Notes: a model not told the origin generated them from the letters alone. Counted from the first letter of the stretch, positions 8,935 to 18,302 are shown. The stretch: 64,000 nucleotides of DNA from Metasolibacillus fluoroglycofenilyticus (GCF_003049645.1 NZ_PYWK01000001.1:1271487-1335486), one strand, 5' to 3'. Made by a program: numbers and translations.

Positions 8935-8965
8935 ACCTCTATCCGAAAAGGATGAGGTTTTTTAG
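8935..8965 (+). terminator. Terminator of ccpN-yqfL
   Basis: Stem ACCTC-ATCC / GGAT-GAGGT followed by TTTTTT, directly after the yqfL stop codon. Confidence 0.85.
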
Positions 8966-9154
8966 TGTGCTAACAAAAATGTATGGCTAAAATGAAATAA
9001 TTGTTTTATAATAATAAAATTGTGGTAAAAATATTTAGAAGTAGAGATATTTATCTTGATTTAGTGAAAAATACCCATCTTAAAAGATAAGTCAGATGAA
9101 TGCTCCATTGGGTATTTGATTTACGTGAATGGTAGGGCACTCGCTAAATTCAAA

Positions 9155-9240
9155 TAAAGCCTCCGGCAGATGTCACAAATTTTGAAGAAGAGTTTTCGAA
9201 CTTACTTAAAAAATCTGAACTAGAGTTAGTTGGGGCATAA
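9155..9240 (+). repeat. Dispersed element, family 4, copy 1
   Basis: Begins AAAGCCTCCGGCAGATGTCA and ends GTTGGGGCATAATTGG, matching copies at 13503-13600, 27348-27440 and (inverted) 35112-35205. The middle differs between copies. It lies in the yqfL-dnaG spacer (8966-9340), which otherwise holds only AT-rich DNA and presumably the dnaG promoter. Confidence 0.65.
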
Positions 9241-9340
9241 TTGGCTGTACAACCCTTGCGATTATTTTTTGTCGTATAATAGAGGATTTTCAAGATATAT
9301 CTCGAATTATGTTTATGTAACAACTGAAAATGGTGATGGA

Positions 9341-11161
9341 ATGACCAAAAAAATACCTGAACAATTAATTGAACAAATTCGTTCACAGTCGGATATAGTT
9401 GATGTTATTAGCGATTATATGCAGCTGACGAAAAGAGGGCGTAACTGGTTTGGTTTATGTCCGTTTCACGGGGAGCAAACGCCCTCCTTCTCCGTTTCGC
9501 AAGATAAGCAAATATTCCATTGCTTTGGTTGTGGGGCAGGTGGGAATGCAATTACATTTGTGATGGATATTGAAAATATAACATTCCCAGATGCTGTTGT
9601 GAAACTTGGTGAACGAGCAGGCGTCCAATTAGATGCAGAGCTAACGACTAGTGCACAGCCTGCAAAAACCATTTCAAAAGCCGAAGCAAATATGCGACAG
9701 GCACATGATTTTGCAATGGAGTTTTACCATCATTTATTAATGAATACCGAGGATGGGGAAGAAGCTTTACAATATTTATTGAATCGCGGCTTCACCGAGG
9801 AGTTAATTGAAAGCCATAAAATTGGCTGGGCATTGCCTTCATGGGATTCACTTACTACATTTCTAGAAAGAAAAGAATTTTCATTAGAAGAAATGGCTGA
9901 ATGTGGACTTGTGATTCGACGGGAAAGTGATGGTTCTTATTTCGATCGCTTTAGGGGACGAATTATGTTTCCAATTCGCGACGATAATGGGAAGGTGATT
10001 GCGTTTTCAGGGCGAATTTTAAATACAGATGCTGAAGAAGCAAAATATATGAACAGTCCTGAATCACCAATTTTTCATAAAAGCGAAATACTATACAACT
10101 TAGATAAAGCGCGGGCTACAATTCGAAAAACACGTCAGGTTGTTCTAATGGAAGGATTTGTCGATGTATTAGCAGCGACAAATGCAGGCGTTACGAATGC
10201 AGTTGCGACGATGGGCACATCGCTTACACCACAGCATATCCAAAGGCTCAAACGCTTAGTGGAGCAAATTACGGTTTGCTATGATGGGGATTCTGCTGGA
10301 ATGGAGGGAGCGCGTCGCTCAAGTCAGTTGCTCAAGGCTGAACGCTTAAAAGTAGAGGTGGCTGTTTTACCGGACAAGCTCGACCCAGATGACTATATAC
10401 GTCAATATGGTGCTGAAGCGTTTAAAACACAAATAATTGACAAGCCCCATGCTTATATTGCTTTTATGATGATGTATGCAAGGCGCAATAAAAATTTTCA
10501 ATTTGAAAATGATGTGCTGCAATACGTACAAGAAGTGCTAGAAGAGCTTGTTGGGGTATCTTCACCAATAGAGCGTGATTTATATATAACGCAGCTTGCG
10601 AATGAAACATCTATTTCTCAAGAAGCTATTTATGCACAATATCGAAAACTAGAGGCAACAAAGTCAAAACGCTATAAAGATGAACAAATACCGCTGCATG
10701 AAGTTGCTCCAGTACCATTGACGCAGAAGCCGTTAACTGCAACGGAGCGCGCAGAACGACTACTGCTTTCACACATGCTTCACAATGTGCATGTAGTCGA
10801 TAAGGTTTTGCAGAGTGGCGAGGAGCCCTTTGTAAGAGATGAGTATATGGCTGTTTTTGTTCGACTAATCGGCTTTTACGAGGAGTTTAGTACAGCCGAT
10901 TATCAACGGTTTGTAGAGGTAATTGAAGATTCAGAGTTACGTAAAATTGTCATGGAAGCTGCATTAGCAGAACGAGCTCCAGATTATGCAGAGGCAGAAA
11001 TTGCAGATTGCTTAAAGCATATTAAAAAACATCGCATCCAGCTTGAAATTGACACATTACGTCAAAATCAGTCGGAAGCAGAAAAGATGCATGAATATAA
11101 ACAAGCAATGGAGATTATGCAAAAGATTGTCCATTTAAGAAGAACTTTAGCGACGATGTAA
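9341..11161 (+). CDS. dnaG: DNA primase
   Basis: A 606-residue primase that makes RNA primers at the replication fork with the DnaB-type helicase. The zinc-binding domain shows CPFH and CFGC (residues about 40-65). The TOPRIM core is marked by EGFVDVLA and later YDGDSAG with its metal-binding acidic residues, and a C-terminal helicase-binding region follows. ATG 9341 was chosen over longer in-frame starts because it matches the usual N terminus ([13 protein letters not shown]) and has GGTGAT upstream. sigA follows 32 bp later, the conserved macromolecular synthesis operon order. Confidence 0.97.
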   Translation: MTKKIPEQLIEQIRSQSDIVDVISDYMQLTKRGRNWFGLCPFHGEQTPSFSVSQDKQIFHCFGCGAGGNAITFVMDIENITFPDAVVKLGERAGVQLDAELTTSAQPAKTISKAEANMRQAHDFAMEFYHHLLMNTEDGEEALQYLLNRGFTEELIESHKIGWALPSWDSLTTFLERKEFSLEEMAECGLVIRRESDGSYFDRFRGRIMFPIRDDNGKVIAFSGRILNTDAEEAKYMNSPESPIFHKSEILYNLDKARATIRKTRQVVLMEGFVDVLAATNAGVTNAVATMGTSLTPQHIQRLKRLVEQITVCYDGDSAGMEGARRSSQLLKAERLKVEVAVLPDKLDPDDYIRQYGAEAFKTQIIDKPHAYIAFMMMYARRNKNFQFENDVLQYVQEVLEELVGVSSPIERDLYITQLANETSISQEAIYAQYRKLEATKSKRYKDEQIPLHEVAPVPLTQKPLTATERAERLLLSHMLHNVHVVDKVLQSGEEPFVRDEYMAVFVRLIGFYEEFSTADYQRFVEVIEDSELRKIVMEAALAERAPDYAEAEIADCLKHIKKHRIQLEIDTLRQNQSEAEKMHEYKQAMEIMQKIVHLRRTLATM

Positions 11162-11193
11162 CTCGATTCGTTTTTTTAGAAGGAGGAAGGTTT

Positions 11194-12318
11194 ATGGCGG
11201 ACAAATCAGAACGCTCAAAAGAAACAGTAAATGAACTATCGTTAGAGGAAGTAAAGGCGCTTCTTCAAAGTAAAGCAAAGACAGAAGGCGAAATTTCGAT
11301 GAAAGAAATTTCTGATAGACTAGCTGCTTTTGAGCTAGAAAGCGAAGAAATCTTCCATTTTGCGGAAAATATCGAAAGTCACGGTATTACGGTAGAAGGT
11401 AAAGAGGAATTCGAAGAAGATGCGTTGTCTAAGCAAGAAGCGAATGAAGAAACATTTGACTTAAACGATTTGAGTGTGCCACCGGGTGTTAAAATTAATG
11501 ACCCTGTGCGCATGTACTTAAAGGAAATAGGTCGTGTTGATTTACTTTCTGCTGAAGAAGAGATTCGTTTAGCGGAGCGTATTGAGCAGGGCGATGAAGA
11601 AGCGCGTAAACGTTTAGCGGAAGCGAACTTGCGTCTCGTTGTATCGATTGCAAAGCGCTATGTTGGTCGCGGCATGTTATTCCTGGATTTAATCCAAGAA
11701 GGAAATATGGGGCTTATTAAAGCGGTTGAAAAATTCGACCATCGCAAAGGCTTTAAATTTTCTACTTATGCAACATGGTGGATACGCCAAGCGATTACAC
11801 GTGCAATTGCTGACCAAGCTCGTACAATCCGTATTCCTGTGCATATGGTTGAAACCATTAATAAACTGATTCGTGTACAGCGTCAATTGCTACAAGATTT
11901 AGGACGTGAGCCGTCCCCAGAAGAAATTGGCGAGGAAATGGACTTAACACCTGAAAAAGTGCGTGAAATTTTAAAAATTGCTCAAGAGCCTGTTTCACTT
12001 GAAACGCCAATTGGTGAAGAAGATGATTCACATTTAGGCGATTTTATCGAAGATTCTGAGGCACAATCACCTTCAGACCATGCAGCTTATGAGCTTTTAA
12101 AGGAACAGCTTGAAGATGTGCTTGATACGTTAACTGACCGTGAAGAAAACGTACTTCGCTTACGTTTTGGATTAGATGATGGACGTACAAGAACACTTGA
12201 GGAAGTGGGAAAAGTGTTTGGCGTTACACGTGAGCGTATTCGTCAAATCGAGGCGAAGGCACTGCGTAAGCTGCGTCATCCGTCCCGTTCAAAACGTTTA
12301 AAAGACTTTTTAGAATAA
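11194..12318 (+). CDS. rpoD: RNA polymerase primary sigma factor SigA
   Basis: A 374-residue sigma-70 group 1 factor. Region 1.1 is at the N terminus; region 1.2/2.1 begins with [21 protein letters not shown]; region 2 contains [19 protein letters not shown] (promoter melting and -10 recognition); region 4.2 contains [20 protein letters not shown] (-35 recognition). An excellent ribosome site AAGGAGGAAGG lies 4-6 bp before ATG. Last gene of the dnaG-rpoD unit; the terminator downstream is the head of a dispersed repeat. Confidence 0.98.
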   Translation: MADKSERSKETVNELSLEEVKALLQSKAKTEGEISMKEISDRLAAFELESEEIFHFAENIESHGITVEGKEEFEEDALSKQEANEETFDLNDLSVPPGVKINDPVRMYLKEIGRVDLLSAEEEIRLAERIEQGDEEARKRLAEANLRLVVSIAKRYVGRGMLFLDLIQEGNMGLIKAVEKFDHRKGFKFSTYATWWIRQAITRAIADQARTIRIPVHMVETINKLIRVQRQLLQDLGREPSPEEIGEEMDLTPEKVREILKIAQEPVSLETPIGEEDDSHLGDFIEDSEAQSPSDHAAYELLKEQLEDVLDTLTDREENVLRLRFGLDDGRTRTLEEVGKVFGVTRERIRQIEAKALRKLRHPSRSKRLKDFLE

Positions 12319-12324
12319 AATAAA

Positions 12325-12369
12325 GGGCGCTCAAAAAGCCGTGCAGTAGCCGGCATTTTGGGCGCTTTT
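12325..12369 (+). terminator. Terminator after rpoD (head of a family-1 element)
   Basis: GGGCGCTCAAAA pairs with TTTTGGGCGC and an inner stem GCCG/CGGC caps the hairpin; TTTT follows. The sequence is the 5' end of the family-1 dispersed repeat, which here directly abuts the rpoD stop codon. Confidence 0.8.
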
Positions 12370-12500
12370 GCTGGTATTTTAGCAAAAAAGTCCGCCTATG
12401 AAAATAGTAAGCGCTAACTTTGAAAATGATAGGACATTAGATGCTTGCTCTAAGTAAAAAGAATGACTAGCCTCAATGCTCTTTGCACTCTCTAACCAAA
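12325..12500 (+). repeat. Dispersed element, family 1, diverged copy
   Basis: After the head hairpin it continues GCTGGTATTTTAGCAAAAAAGTCCGCCTATGAAAATAGTAAG, in parts matching the copy at 13293-13450. The 3' boundary is not clear. Together with adjacent AT-rich DNA it fills the 12319-12680 gap, in which I see no gene. Confidence 0.55.
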
Positions 12501-12680
12501 CACAAGCGCCGACGCAAAGAATGTCGGCAACCGTACGGCATTTTTCCGCCACCTCCCACAAATATTTACTAAAACTATGAGTGAAATTTAGTGTAGATGT
12601 TACTTTTTGCCGATGTTAGAATAGGAATGTTTTCATTATGATAGAACTATACATAACAAAATGGTTTGGAGAGAATAAAG

Positions 12681-13229
12681 ATGTCGAACCAACGAAAGCA
12701 AATAATTATTAATGAAATAACATTTTGGAAGCAAAATAAGCTACTGCCTGAGCATTATTGTGATTTTTTAACGACGCTTTACACTGAAGGAGAGAAGCAA
12801 ACAGAAATACAGGGCAAGCCCTCTCAATCTGTAATAGCACAAGAAAAAAGAAAGGCATTAGCTAAATATTCAATAATGCCGATAATTGCTATTATTTTTA
12901 TTATACTTCTTTTCACGATGAATGCTGTTTGGCTAGTTGCTATTTTTACAGCAGTCTTGGCTATAGGTTGCTTGATTGGTGCTTTTTACGTAGCTAAAAA
13001 AAATCAAATGCTATCACCATTGCTACATTTAACGAGTGCGTTATTGCTATTAGCGGTGACGGTGCAAGTTTGCATTACCTATTTCCCACATAATATTACC
13101 GTCCTATATATAGCATTATTAGGAAATTGCCTGCTATGGTTTATTTCAGGTTTAGCCTTGAAAATTGTCTATTTTACAGTATCAGGTGTTTTAGGAATGC
13201 TAGCTATCGGGATTTATTTCTTTTTATAA
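12681..13229 (+). CDS. Multi-pass membrane protein of unknown function
   Basis: A 182-residue protein. A soluble N-terminal segment of about 60 residues contains the phrase EITFWKQNKLLPEHYCDFL, a pattern I have seen in uncharacterised Bacillaceae membrane proteins. Roughly five hydrophobic segments follow, from about residue 62 to the end. ATG 12681 has GGAGAG at about 8 bp; an upstream TTG (12666) is less likely. It stands alone between repeat elements. No enzymatic motif is visible; a membrane-bound DUF2157-like protein is a possible relative, but this is not certain. Confidence 0.7.
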   Translation: MSNQRKQIIINEITFWKQNKLLPEHYCDFLTTLYTEGEKQTEIQGKPSQSVIAQEKRKALAKYSIMPIIAIIFIILLFTMNAVWLVAIFTAVLAIGCLIGAFYVAKKNQMLSPLLHLTSALLLLAVTVQVCITYFPHNITVLYIALLGNCLLWFISGLALKIVYFTVSGVLGMLAIGIYFFL

Positions 13230-13292
13230 TGGTTCAGTAGAAAACGCCCACCTCTATAGGTGGTGTGATGAATACTTAAATTGCCTTTTATA

Positions 13293-13450
13293 GAGGCGTC
13301 CAAAAAGCTGTGCATAGCTTTTGGACGTTGATGCTGGCGTTTTGGCAAAAAAATTGCTCCTATAAAATAGAGAGAGCTTTCTTTGAAAATGCTAGAAACA
13401 CAGGGTTTAGCAGTGTTTCTCTAAAATGAAAGAGAAGAAGAAAAATTTCC
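13293..13450 (+). repeat. Dispersed element, family 1, diverged copy
   Basis: Head hairpin GGCGTCCAAAAAGCTGTGCA / AGCTTTTGGACG, then TTTGGCAAAAAAATTGCTCC and TGAAAATGCTAGAAACACAG, GTTTAGCAGTGTTTCTC. These blocks recur at 12325 and 36058. The head lacks a T-run. It and the family-4 copy that follows fill 13230-13727. Confidence 0.6.
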
Positions 13451-13502
13451 CTTTCTATGCGATTGCTATACAAAATCATTTTTTTGACAGCTCCATCCTA
13501 GT

Positions 13503-13600
13503 AAGCCTCCAGGGGATGTTAGGGATTTTGAAAGGAGTAAATTATGCGAGCGCAATTCAAAATCTCGACGCAATTACGCCGAGGTGTAATTGGCAATATT
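13503..13600 (+). repeat. Dispersed element, family 4, copy 2
   Basis: Runs from AAGCCTCCAGGGGATGTTAG to CAATTACGCCGAGGTGTAAT. It matches the inverted copy at 35112-35205 nearly end to end (GCCTCC..GGATGT, TCAAAATC..GACGCAATTACGCC). The reading frame that crosses it (13426-13641) is explained by the two repeats and is not a gene. Confidence 0.7.
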
Positions 13601-13727
13601 TTTTAAACCTAAAAATCAGTTTTTCATATGATGAAAGCTGATTTTCTTCTTTTTAGTTCGAAAATGCTGTTAAAATGCAGCTATTTCTTATAGAATAAAA
13701 GTGTAAACATACAAAGGGGTGGACATA

Positions 13728-14870
13728 ATGTTTTTTGATTTAACAGATGAGCAACGTATGATTCAACGCACAATGAAAGAATTTGCAGATGAGGTAGTGG
13801 CACCGGGCGCTATTGATCGCGACAGAAAGAAAGCGTTTCCAAAAGAGATATTTGAGCAATTAAGCAAGATGGGGATTATGGGATTGCCATTCCCAGAAGA
13901 GTACGGTGGTGCTGGAGCAGATACAATTAGCTTTGCCATTGTGACGGAGGAGTTAAGCCGCGTATGTGCTTCGACAGGCATTACATATTCCGCTCATATT
14001 TCTTTAGGAGGAGCACCTCTTCATTTATTTGGCACGAAAGAACAAAAAGAGCGTTATTTAACGCCAATTTGTACGGGAGAATCCTTCGGTGCTTTTGGTT
14101 TAACAGAGGCGAATGCGGGTTCTGATGCAGGTGGTACTGAAACTCGAGCGGTACTTGCAGATAATCAATTTACGATTAATGGCTCAAAAATGTTTATTAC
14201 AAATGCTAGCTACGCCAAGCATTTAGCATTAACGGCCATCACAGATATGAAGGATGGAAAAAAGGAAATAAGTGCGATTATTGTACCGACAGATGCTAAA
14301 GGATTCACGATTAAGGATGAATATGAAAAAATGGGCTTAAATGCCTCTAATACGACAGAGCTTATTTTAGAAAACGTTGTTGTACCAGAGGAAAATTTAC
14401 TTGGTACAAAGGGGAATGGCTTTAAGCAATTTTTACAAACATTAGACGGTGGACGTATCGGTATTGCGGCAATGGCTGTAGGTATAGCACAAGGTGCTTT
14501 GAATAAAGCTGTACAATATGCTAAGGAACGTAAGCAATTCGGCAAAGCGATTGCTGATTTTCAGGCGACACAATTTAAACTAGCGGATATGGCAGTAAAG
14601 GTGGAAATTGCACGTACATATGTGTACAAAGCGGCTTGGTTAAAGGATCAAGGACGTCCTTTCAGCAAAGAAGCAGCAATTGCTAAATATTACGCATCCG
14701 AGATGGCAATGGAAGTGTGTGATGAAGCAATCCAAATACATGGCGGTTATGGCTATATGCGCGAATATGAGGTAGAGCGATATATGCGTGATGCCAAGTT
14801 ATTAGAAATCGGTGAGGGAACTTCTGAGGTACAGAAGCTAGTAATTGCAAGACATATTTTGACTGATTAA
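13728..14870 (+). CDS. Acyl-CoA dehydrogenase (short/branched-chain type)
   Basis: A 380-residue FAD-dependent acyl-CoA dehydrogenase that introduces the 2,3 double bond in an acyl-CoA and passes electrons to ETF. The family signatures are present: FGLTEANAGSDAGG (about residue 120, FAD/acyl contact), QIHGGYGYMREYEVERYMRD near residue 340, and GEGTSE with the likely catalytic Glu. The length matches butyryl- or isovaleryl-CoA dehydrogenases. ATG 13728 was preferred to GTG 13719 because AAAGGGGTGG precedes it at 5 bp. It is a single gene between rpoD and cccA, with no ETF or thiolase genes nearby. Confidence 0.94.
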   Translation: MFFDLTDEQRMIQRTMKEFADEVVAPGAIDRDRKKAFPKEIFEQLSKMGIMGLPFPEEYGGAGADTISFAIVTEELSRVCASTGITYSAHISLGGAPLHLFGTKEQKERYLTPICTGESFGAFGLTEANAGSDAGGTETRAVLADNQFTINGSKMFITNASYAKHLALTAITDMKDGKKEISAIIVPTDAKGFTIKDEYEKMGLNASNTTELILENVVVPEENLLGTKGNGFKQFLQTLDGGRIGIAAMAVGIAQGALNKAVQYAKERKQFGKAIADFQATQFKLADMAVKVEIARTYVYKAAWLKDQGRPFSKEAAIAKYYASEMAMEVCDEAIQIHGGYGYMREYEVERYMRDAKLLEIGEGTSEVQKLVIARHILTD

Positions 14871-15012
14871 TAGTTAGATGGCGAAATTGTTACAAACAAA
14901 GTAAAACTTATGCTTTAGGGCTTTCCGTTTTCAACTGAATGCAGTACAATGATTATTGTTGAATAGATTCTATCATATAGAACCAAAATGACTAACAAGG
15001 GAGGTAAATCGA

Positions 15013-15342
15013 ATGAAAAACAATCCAGTTTTTCCGTACATCTTAATTTTAGCATTCGGTATCGGACTTATTTTCTTCATGTCAATAAACGGTGCTGGAG
15101 GCAACGAAGAGGCTGAAGGCGGCGAAACAACTGAACAAACAGATGGCGCAGCATTAACGGCTGGTTGTATTGGTTGTCACGGTGGCGATTTAACAGGTGG
15201 TATGGGACCAAATTTACATGGCATAGCACTATCTAAAGAGGAAATCGTTGATATTTTAACGAATGGTAAAGGCGCAATGCCTGCAGGTACTGCAAAAGGT
15301 AACGAGGAAGCAGTAGCTGAATACATTTTATCTTTAGAATAA
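15013..15342 (+). CDS. cccA: Membrane-anchored cytochrome c-550
   Basis: 109 residues. An uncleaved N-terminal membrane anchor (about residues 8-25) is followed by an acidic, Gly/Glu/Thr-rich linker and a class I cytochrome c domain. The heme attachment motif CIGCH and a distal Met in GAMPAG are both present. The family carries electrons on the outer face of the membrane to cytochrome oxidase. Start ATG follows GGGAGG. Its position after sigA and before trmK is the conserved Bacillales order, apart from the inserted dehydrogenase. A terminator follows. Confidence 0.95.
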   Translation: MKNNPVFPYILILAFGIGLIFFMSINGAGGNEEAEGGETTEQTDGAALTAGCIGCHGGDLTGGMGPNLHGIALSKEEIVDILTNGKGAMPAGTAKGNEEAVAEYILSLE

Positions 15343-15392
15343 TCGGTGTAGTTGTGTCCTATTCATGAAACAATATGAATAACGCAAAATGA

Positions 15393-15440
15393 TTAATCGG
15401 CTTAACCCCAGTTACTTAGGGTTGAGTCGATTATTTTTTT
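15393..15440 (+). terminator. Terminator of cccA
   Basis: AATCGGCTTAACCC pairs with GGGTTGAGTCGATT (one or two mismatches) and is followed by a run of seven T residues. Confidence 0.85.
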
Positions 15441-15509
15441 CTTTAACTCGGCAAATGATAAGCTTTTCTACTATAATAGAGTGGAGATATTGCAGAAAAG
15501 AGGTATTTT

Positions 15510-16208
15510 ATGAACGCGCAAAAGCTATCTAAACGATTAGAAACAGTAGCCTCCTTCGTACCAACAGGTGCAATTGTAGCAGATATCGGGAGCGATCATG
15601 CTTATTTACCGTGCTATTTAGTGCAGCAAGGCATCGTTTCAGGCGCAATAGCAGGTGAGGTTGTAAAAGGTCCATATGAGTCTGCGCTACGTCAAGTGCG
15701 TGCGGAAGGGTTAACAAATAATATTAAGGTGCGATTAGCTGATGGTTTAGCCGCTGTTGAACAGGGGGATGAGGTTGATACGATTACAATTGCAGGAATG
15801 GGTGGTCCTTTAATTGTCTCGATATTAGAAAAACATCCGGAAGTGCTACGTTCAGTGACCCGCTTAATTTTACAACCAAATATTCATGCAAAAGTTATAC
15901 GTGAATGGGCATTAGTACATGGCTGGGCAATTTTAGATGAAGTAATTTTAGAGGAGGATGATAAAATCTATGAAATACTCGTATTACAGCGCGGAGCAAT
16001 GCATTTAACATCTGCTGAAATTTTACTGGGAAATCATTTAATTGCACAGCGTTCAGCTACCTTTGTGAAGAAATGGACGAAGGAAATAGATAATTGGCAA
16101 AGAATTTTACAGGATTTGAATAAAGCAGAAACAACGCCTGAAATACAAGCGAAGAAAGAGGAGCTACAGATATTAATTCAACTTGTCGAAGGGGTGCTAT
16201 CATCATGA
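15510..16208 (+). CDS. trmK: tRNA (adenine(22)-N(1))-methyltransferase TrmK
   Basis: 232 residues; methylates N1 of adenine 22 in tRNA using S-adenosylmethionine. The SAM-binding loop VADIGSDHAYLPCYL is at about residues 24-38, and the characteristic TITIAGMGGPLI follows at about residue 91. A helical C-terminal extension completes the family length. ATG has GAGGT upstream. It overlaps the next gene by four bases (ATGA), so the two are translationally coupled, the usual Bacillus pairing with yqfO. Confidence 0.95.
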   Translation: MNAQKLSKRLETVASFVPTGAIVADIGSDHAYLPCYLVQQGIVSGAIAGEVVKGPYESALRQVRAEGLTNNIKVRLADGLAAVEQGDEVDTITIAGMGGPLIVSILEKHPEVLRSVTRLILQPNIHAKVIREWALVHGWAILDEVILEEDDKIYEILVLQRGAMHLTSAEILLGNHLIAQRSATFVKKWTKEIDNWQRILQDLNKAETTPEIQAKKEELQILIQLVEGVLSS

Positions 16209-17326
16209 AATTAGTGAATGGAAATGAAATTATTCAATTGTTCGAAAGCTGGTCACCGAAAAAGCTTGCATGTATGCCAAATGACCCAATCGGACTAGCT
16301 ATTGGGACAGTGAATAAAACGGTAACGAAAGTGCTTGTTACTCTAGATGTAACGATGGCAGTAGTGGAGGAGGCAATCGAGCAAGGCTGTGAGCTAATTA
16401 TTGCCCATCATCCACCTATTTTTCGTAAGCTAAGTCATTTACGAACAGATACACCAGCTGGACAGCTTTACGAAAAATGCTTAAAGCACGATATTGCAGT
16501 TTATGCAGCCCATACGAATTTAGATGTTGTAGAGGGTGGTGTGAATGATTTACTGGCGGATGCGTTACAGCTTGAAAATCGCAAAATTTTAGAGCATACA
16601 TATAGTGAGCAGCTCATAAAGCTAGCTGTATATGTGCCTGCTGAATATGCAACGACAGTAAGAACAGCCCTAGCTAATGCGGGAGCAGGGCAAATAGGTG
16701 CTTATGATACATGCAGCTTTACGACGGTTGGTGAAGGGCGTTTTCGTGCTTTAGAGGGAGCCAATCCATTTGTAGGTGAAATAGGTGAAGTAAATATAGA
16801 GCCAGAGCAAAAAATCGAGGTTGTCTTCCCAAGCAGTCAAAAAAATCGTGTATTAAAAGCGATGCTTAATGCACATCCATATGAGGAGCCAGCTTATGAT
16901 GTATGGGCAATGGCACTCACGACAAACGAGGCGGGCTTAGGTCGTATCGGCACGTTACAGGAGCCCTTAACATTGCAGCAGTTTGCAGAATTTGTGAAAG
17001 TACAGTTAAATGTTCCTTGCTTACGGGTGGTAGGTGATTTACAGCAAACTGTGGCAAAAGTAGCTGTCGTAGGCGGCGATGGTAATAGTTATATTGCAGC
17101 CGCAAAACGTGCAGGTGCAGATGTCTTTGTCACAGGAGATATCGGCTTCCATATGGCGCAAGATGCGGAGGTCAATGGGTTAAGCATTGTAGATCCAGGA
17201 CATCATGTGGAAAAGGTTATGATTAAAGGTGTTACGGAGAAAATGACAGCGCTATGCAAGGAGAAAAAACTGCCTGTACAATTTATCGAGTCGACAATTC
17301 ATACAGAGCCGTTCCAATTTATTTAA
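16205..17326 (+). CDS. yqfO: Nif3-like dinuclear metal-centre protein (YqfO)
   Basis: 373 residues, the long Bacillus form of Nif3 with a PII-like insertion between the two halves. Metal ligands are visible: IAHHPPIF and AAHTNLDV in the first half, and VDPGHHVEK in the second. The family is often annotated GTP cyclohydrolase I type 2, but the physiological reaction is not settled. It is coupled to trmK through an ATGA overlap. A nested terminator hairpin follows at 17333. Confidence 0.93.
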   Translation: MKLVNGNEIIQLFESWSPKKLACMPNDPIGLAIGTVNKTVTKVLVTLDVTMAVVEEAIEQGCELIIAHHPPIFRKLSHLRTDTPAGQLYEKCLKHDIAVYAAHTNLDVVEGGVNDLLADALQLENRKILEHTYSEQLIKLAVYVPAEYATTVRTALANAGAGQIGAYDTCSFTTVGEGRFRALEGANPFVGEIGEVNIEPEQKIEVVFPSSQKNRVLKAMLNAHPYEEPAYDVWAMALTTNEAGLGRIGTLQEPLTLQQFAEFVKVQLNVPCLRVVGDLQQTVAKVAVVGGDGNSYIAAAKRAGADVFVTGDIGFHMAQDAEVNGLSIVDPGHHVEKVMIKGVTEKMTALCKEKKLPVQFIESTIHTEPFQFI

Positions 17327-17332
17327 AAAATT

Positions 17333-17378
17333 GGGCTAAGGGAGAGCAGATGTGCATCTGTCTTTTCTTTAGCCCTTT
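17333..17378 (+). terminator. Terminator of trmK-yqfO
   Basis: GGGCTAA pairs with TTTAGCCC around an inner GCAGATG/CATCTGT stem, followed by TTT. Confidence 0.75.
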
Positions 17379-17467
17379 ACATATTGATGTCTACAGGATA
17401 ATCACTTAATGATGTTACATTGCAATTTCAAGACGAGCACGATAAAATTTGACTTGAGGTGAAAAAC

Positions 17468-17665
17468 ATGAGTATCGGTTTAGCGGGTTATTTAGTATCA
17501 ATTTCTGGTTTATTTGTTGTGTTAACGACGATTTTTAATGTCCTACCTACTACATCAGTAGCGATGCGTGTTATCTTTATTAGCATCGGTATGATTTTTG
17601 CAATTGGAGGCAGTGTATTGCGTTATACGGAATATCGAAAAGAGCGTAAGCGAGCACAGCAATAA
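17468..17665 (+). CDS. Small two-helix membrane protein, unknown
   Basis: 65 residues with two hydrophobic segments (about residues 6-27 and 35-52) and a very basic tail (YRKERKRAQQ). ATG 17468 has AGGTGA five bases upstream; the GTG at 17459 overlaps that ribosome site and is rejected. The C-terminal positive charges suggest an inside C terminus. I do not recognise it. Confidence 0.7.
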   Translation: MSIGLAGYLVSISGLFVVLTTIFNVLPTTSVAMRVIFISIGMIFAIGGSVLRYTEYRKERKRAQQ

Positions 17666-17674
17666 GTTTACTTG

Positions 17675-17842
17675 CTACGAAGCTCTTTTTAAGTATATGT
17701 TGAGTAATGTATCTAATTGCTGGCTGGATTCAACTACTTTTGGATGTGTGTAGCCTAAGTCCTTGGCTATTTTATACATTTGCTTTCTTTTTAATTCGAT
17801 TCTATATTTCAGAATCGTTTTCTCGAAAAAGTGTTTCAACAT
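17675..17842 (-). CDS. Spo0E-family aspartyl-phosphate phosphatase (55 residues)
   Basis: A 55-codon gene, shorter than the usual ORF cutoff. The product runs MLKHFFEKTI... with the family helix pair: RIELKRKQMYKIAKDLGYTH, then PKVVESSQQLDTLLNIY. The SQxLD motif is the hallmark of Spo0E/YnzD phosphatases, which dephosphorylate Spo0A~P and delay sporulation. AAGGAG lies 10 bp before ATG. It is convergent with the small membrane protein gene, and the stop codons are 10 bp apart. Upstream of its start, at 18013-18032, lie two perfect Spo0A boxes. Length and motif fit the family well; which member it is cannot be told. Confidence 0.9.
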   Translation of the reverse strand: MLKHFFEKTILKYRIELKRKQMYKIAKDLGYTHPKVVESSQQLDTLLNIYLKRAS

Positions 17843-18012
17843 GATGATAGAACTCCTTAAATTTGATTGATATATGTATTGTATATTACTTTAAATGAAA
17901 ATAATGTCACATTGTGTGCGGAATTTGAAGTTCACAAATTTGTCAAAATTACGTCGGAAATGAATGGTTACTTGTTTTGTTATGAAAGTGTACAGAATTT
18001 TTTAGCAAGAAA

Positions 18013-18032
18013 TGTCGAAGAATTTTGTCGAA
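18013..18032. promoter_or_regulatory. Tandem Spo0A boxes (0A boxes)
   Basis: TGTCGAA occurs at 18013-18019 and again at 18026-18032, both perfect matches to the 0A-box core, 13 bp apart. They lie about 170 bp upstream of the Spo0E-like start codon. Spo0A~P binding here would make a feedback loop on its own phosphatase, but the promoter they act on is not located. Confidence 0.5.
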
Positions 18033-18050
18033 GGTACAAAATAATAAGAA

Positions 18051-18092
18051 AGCAGTCCAGAATGTGTAACATTTTCTGGACTGCTTTATTTT
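18051..18092 (+). terminator. Strong terminator with no assigned gene
   Basis: AGCAGTCCAGAA and TTCTGGACTGCT form a perfect stem around an inner ATGTGTAACAT hairpin, then TTTATTTTT. On the plus strand no supported gene lies between the stop at 17665 and this hairpin, so it may end a small RNA or simply insulate the Spo0E promoter. Confidence 0.75.
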
Positions 18093-18127
18093 TAACTTCT
18101 TTCAATAAGCGGTAAGACTACTGCAAT

Positions 18128-18165
18128 ATGTGTGTAACGACTGAGTGACCAACATCGTGTTGATT
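18128..18165 (+). repeat. Dispersed element, family 3, fragment
   Basis: The word AACGACTGAGTGACCAACAT followed by CGTGTTG is shared with 27315-27345, and GTGACCAACATCGTGTTG with 45177-45198. CAACA/TGTTG forms a small hairpin. No coding role. The rest of 18093-18265 shows nothing supported. Confidence 0.6.
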
Positions 18166-18265
18166 CAAGTGGCATAATTGATTAATATACGCTAAACCGT
18201 TTGCTCTTGTAGTTGCTGGTTTTTGTTATACTGAAAAGATGATTTTTGCATCCTCATTTTAAATT

Positions 18266-18302
18266 GAAAAAACGTCTGAAAAGCAGCGCTTTTCAGACGT
18301 CC
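18266..18302 (-). terminator. Terminator of ispH
   Basis: Minus strand: ACGTCTGAAAAGC / GCTTTTCAGACGT stem followed by TTTTTT, just after the ispH stop codon. Confidence 0.9.

Noticed and set aside
12379-12561. 60-residue minus-strand frame after rpoD
   Set aside because: It lies in a diverged family-1 repeat and adjoining spacer, lacks a ribosome site and resembles no protein.
13426-13641. 71-residue plus-strand frame after the 12681 gene
   Set aside because: It is built from the 3' part of a family-1 repeat and a family-4 repeat, with similar sequence recurring elsewhere in non-coding DNA.
17867-18115. 82-residue plus-strand frame
   Set aside because: It runs across the Spo0A boxes and through the terminator stem at 18051 and has no ribosome site; composition does not look coding.
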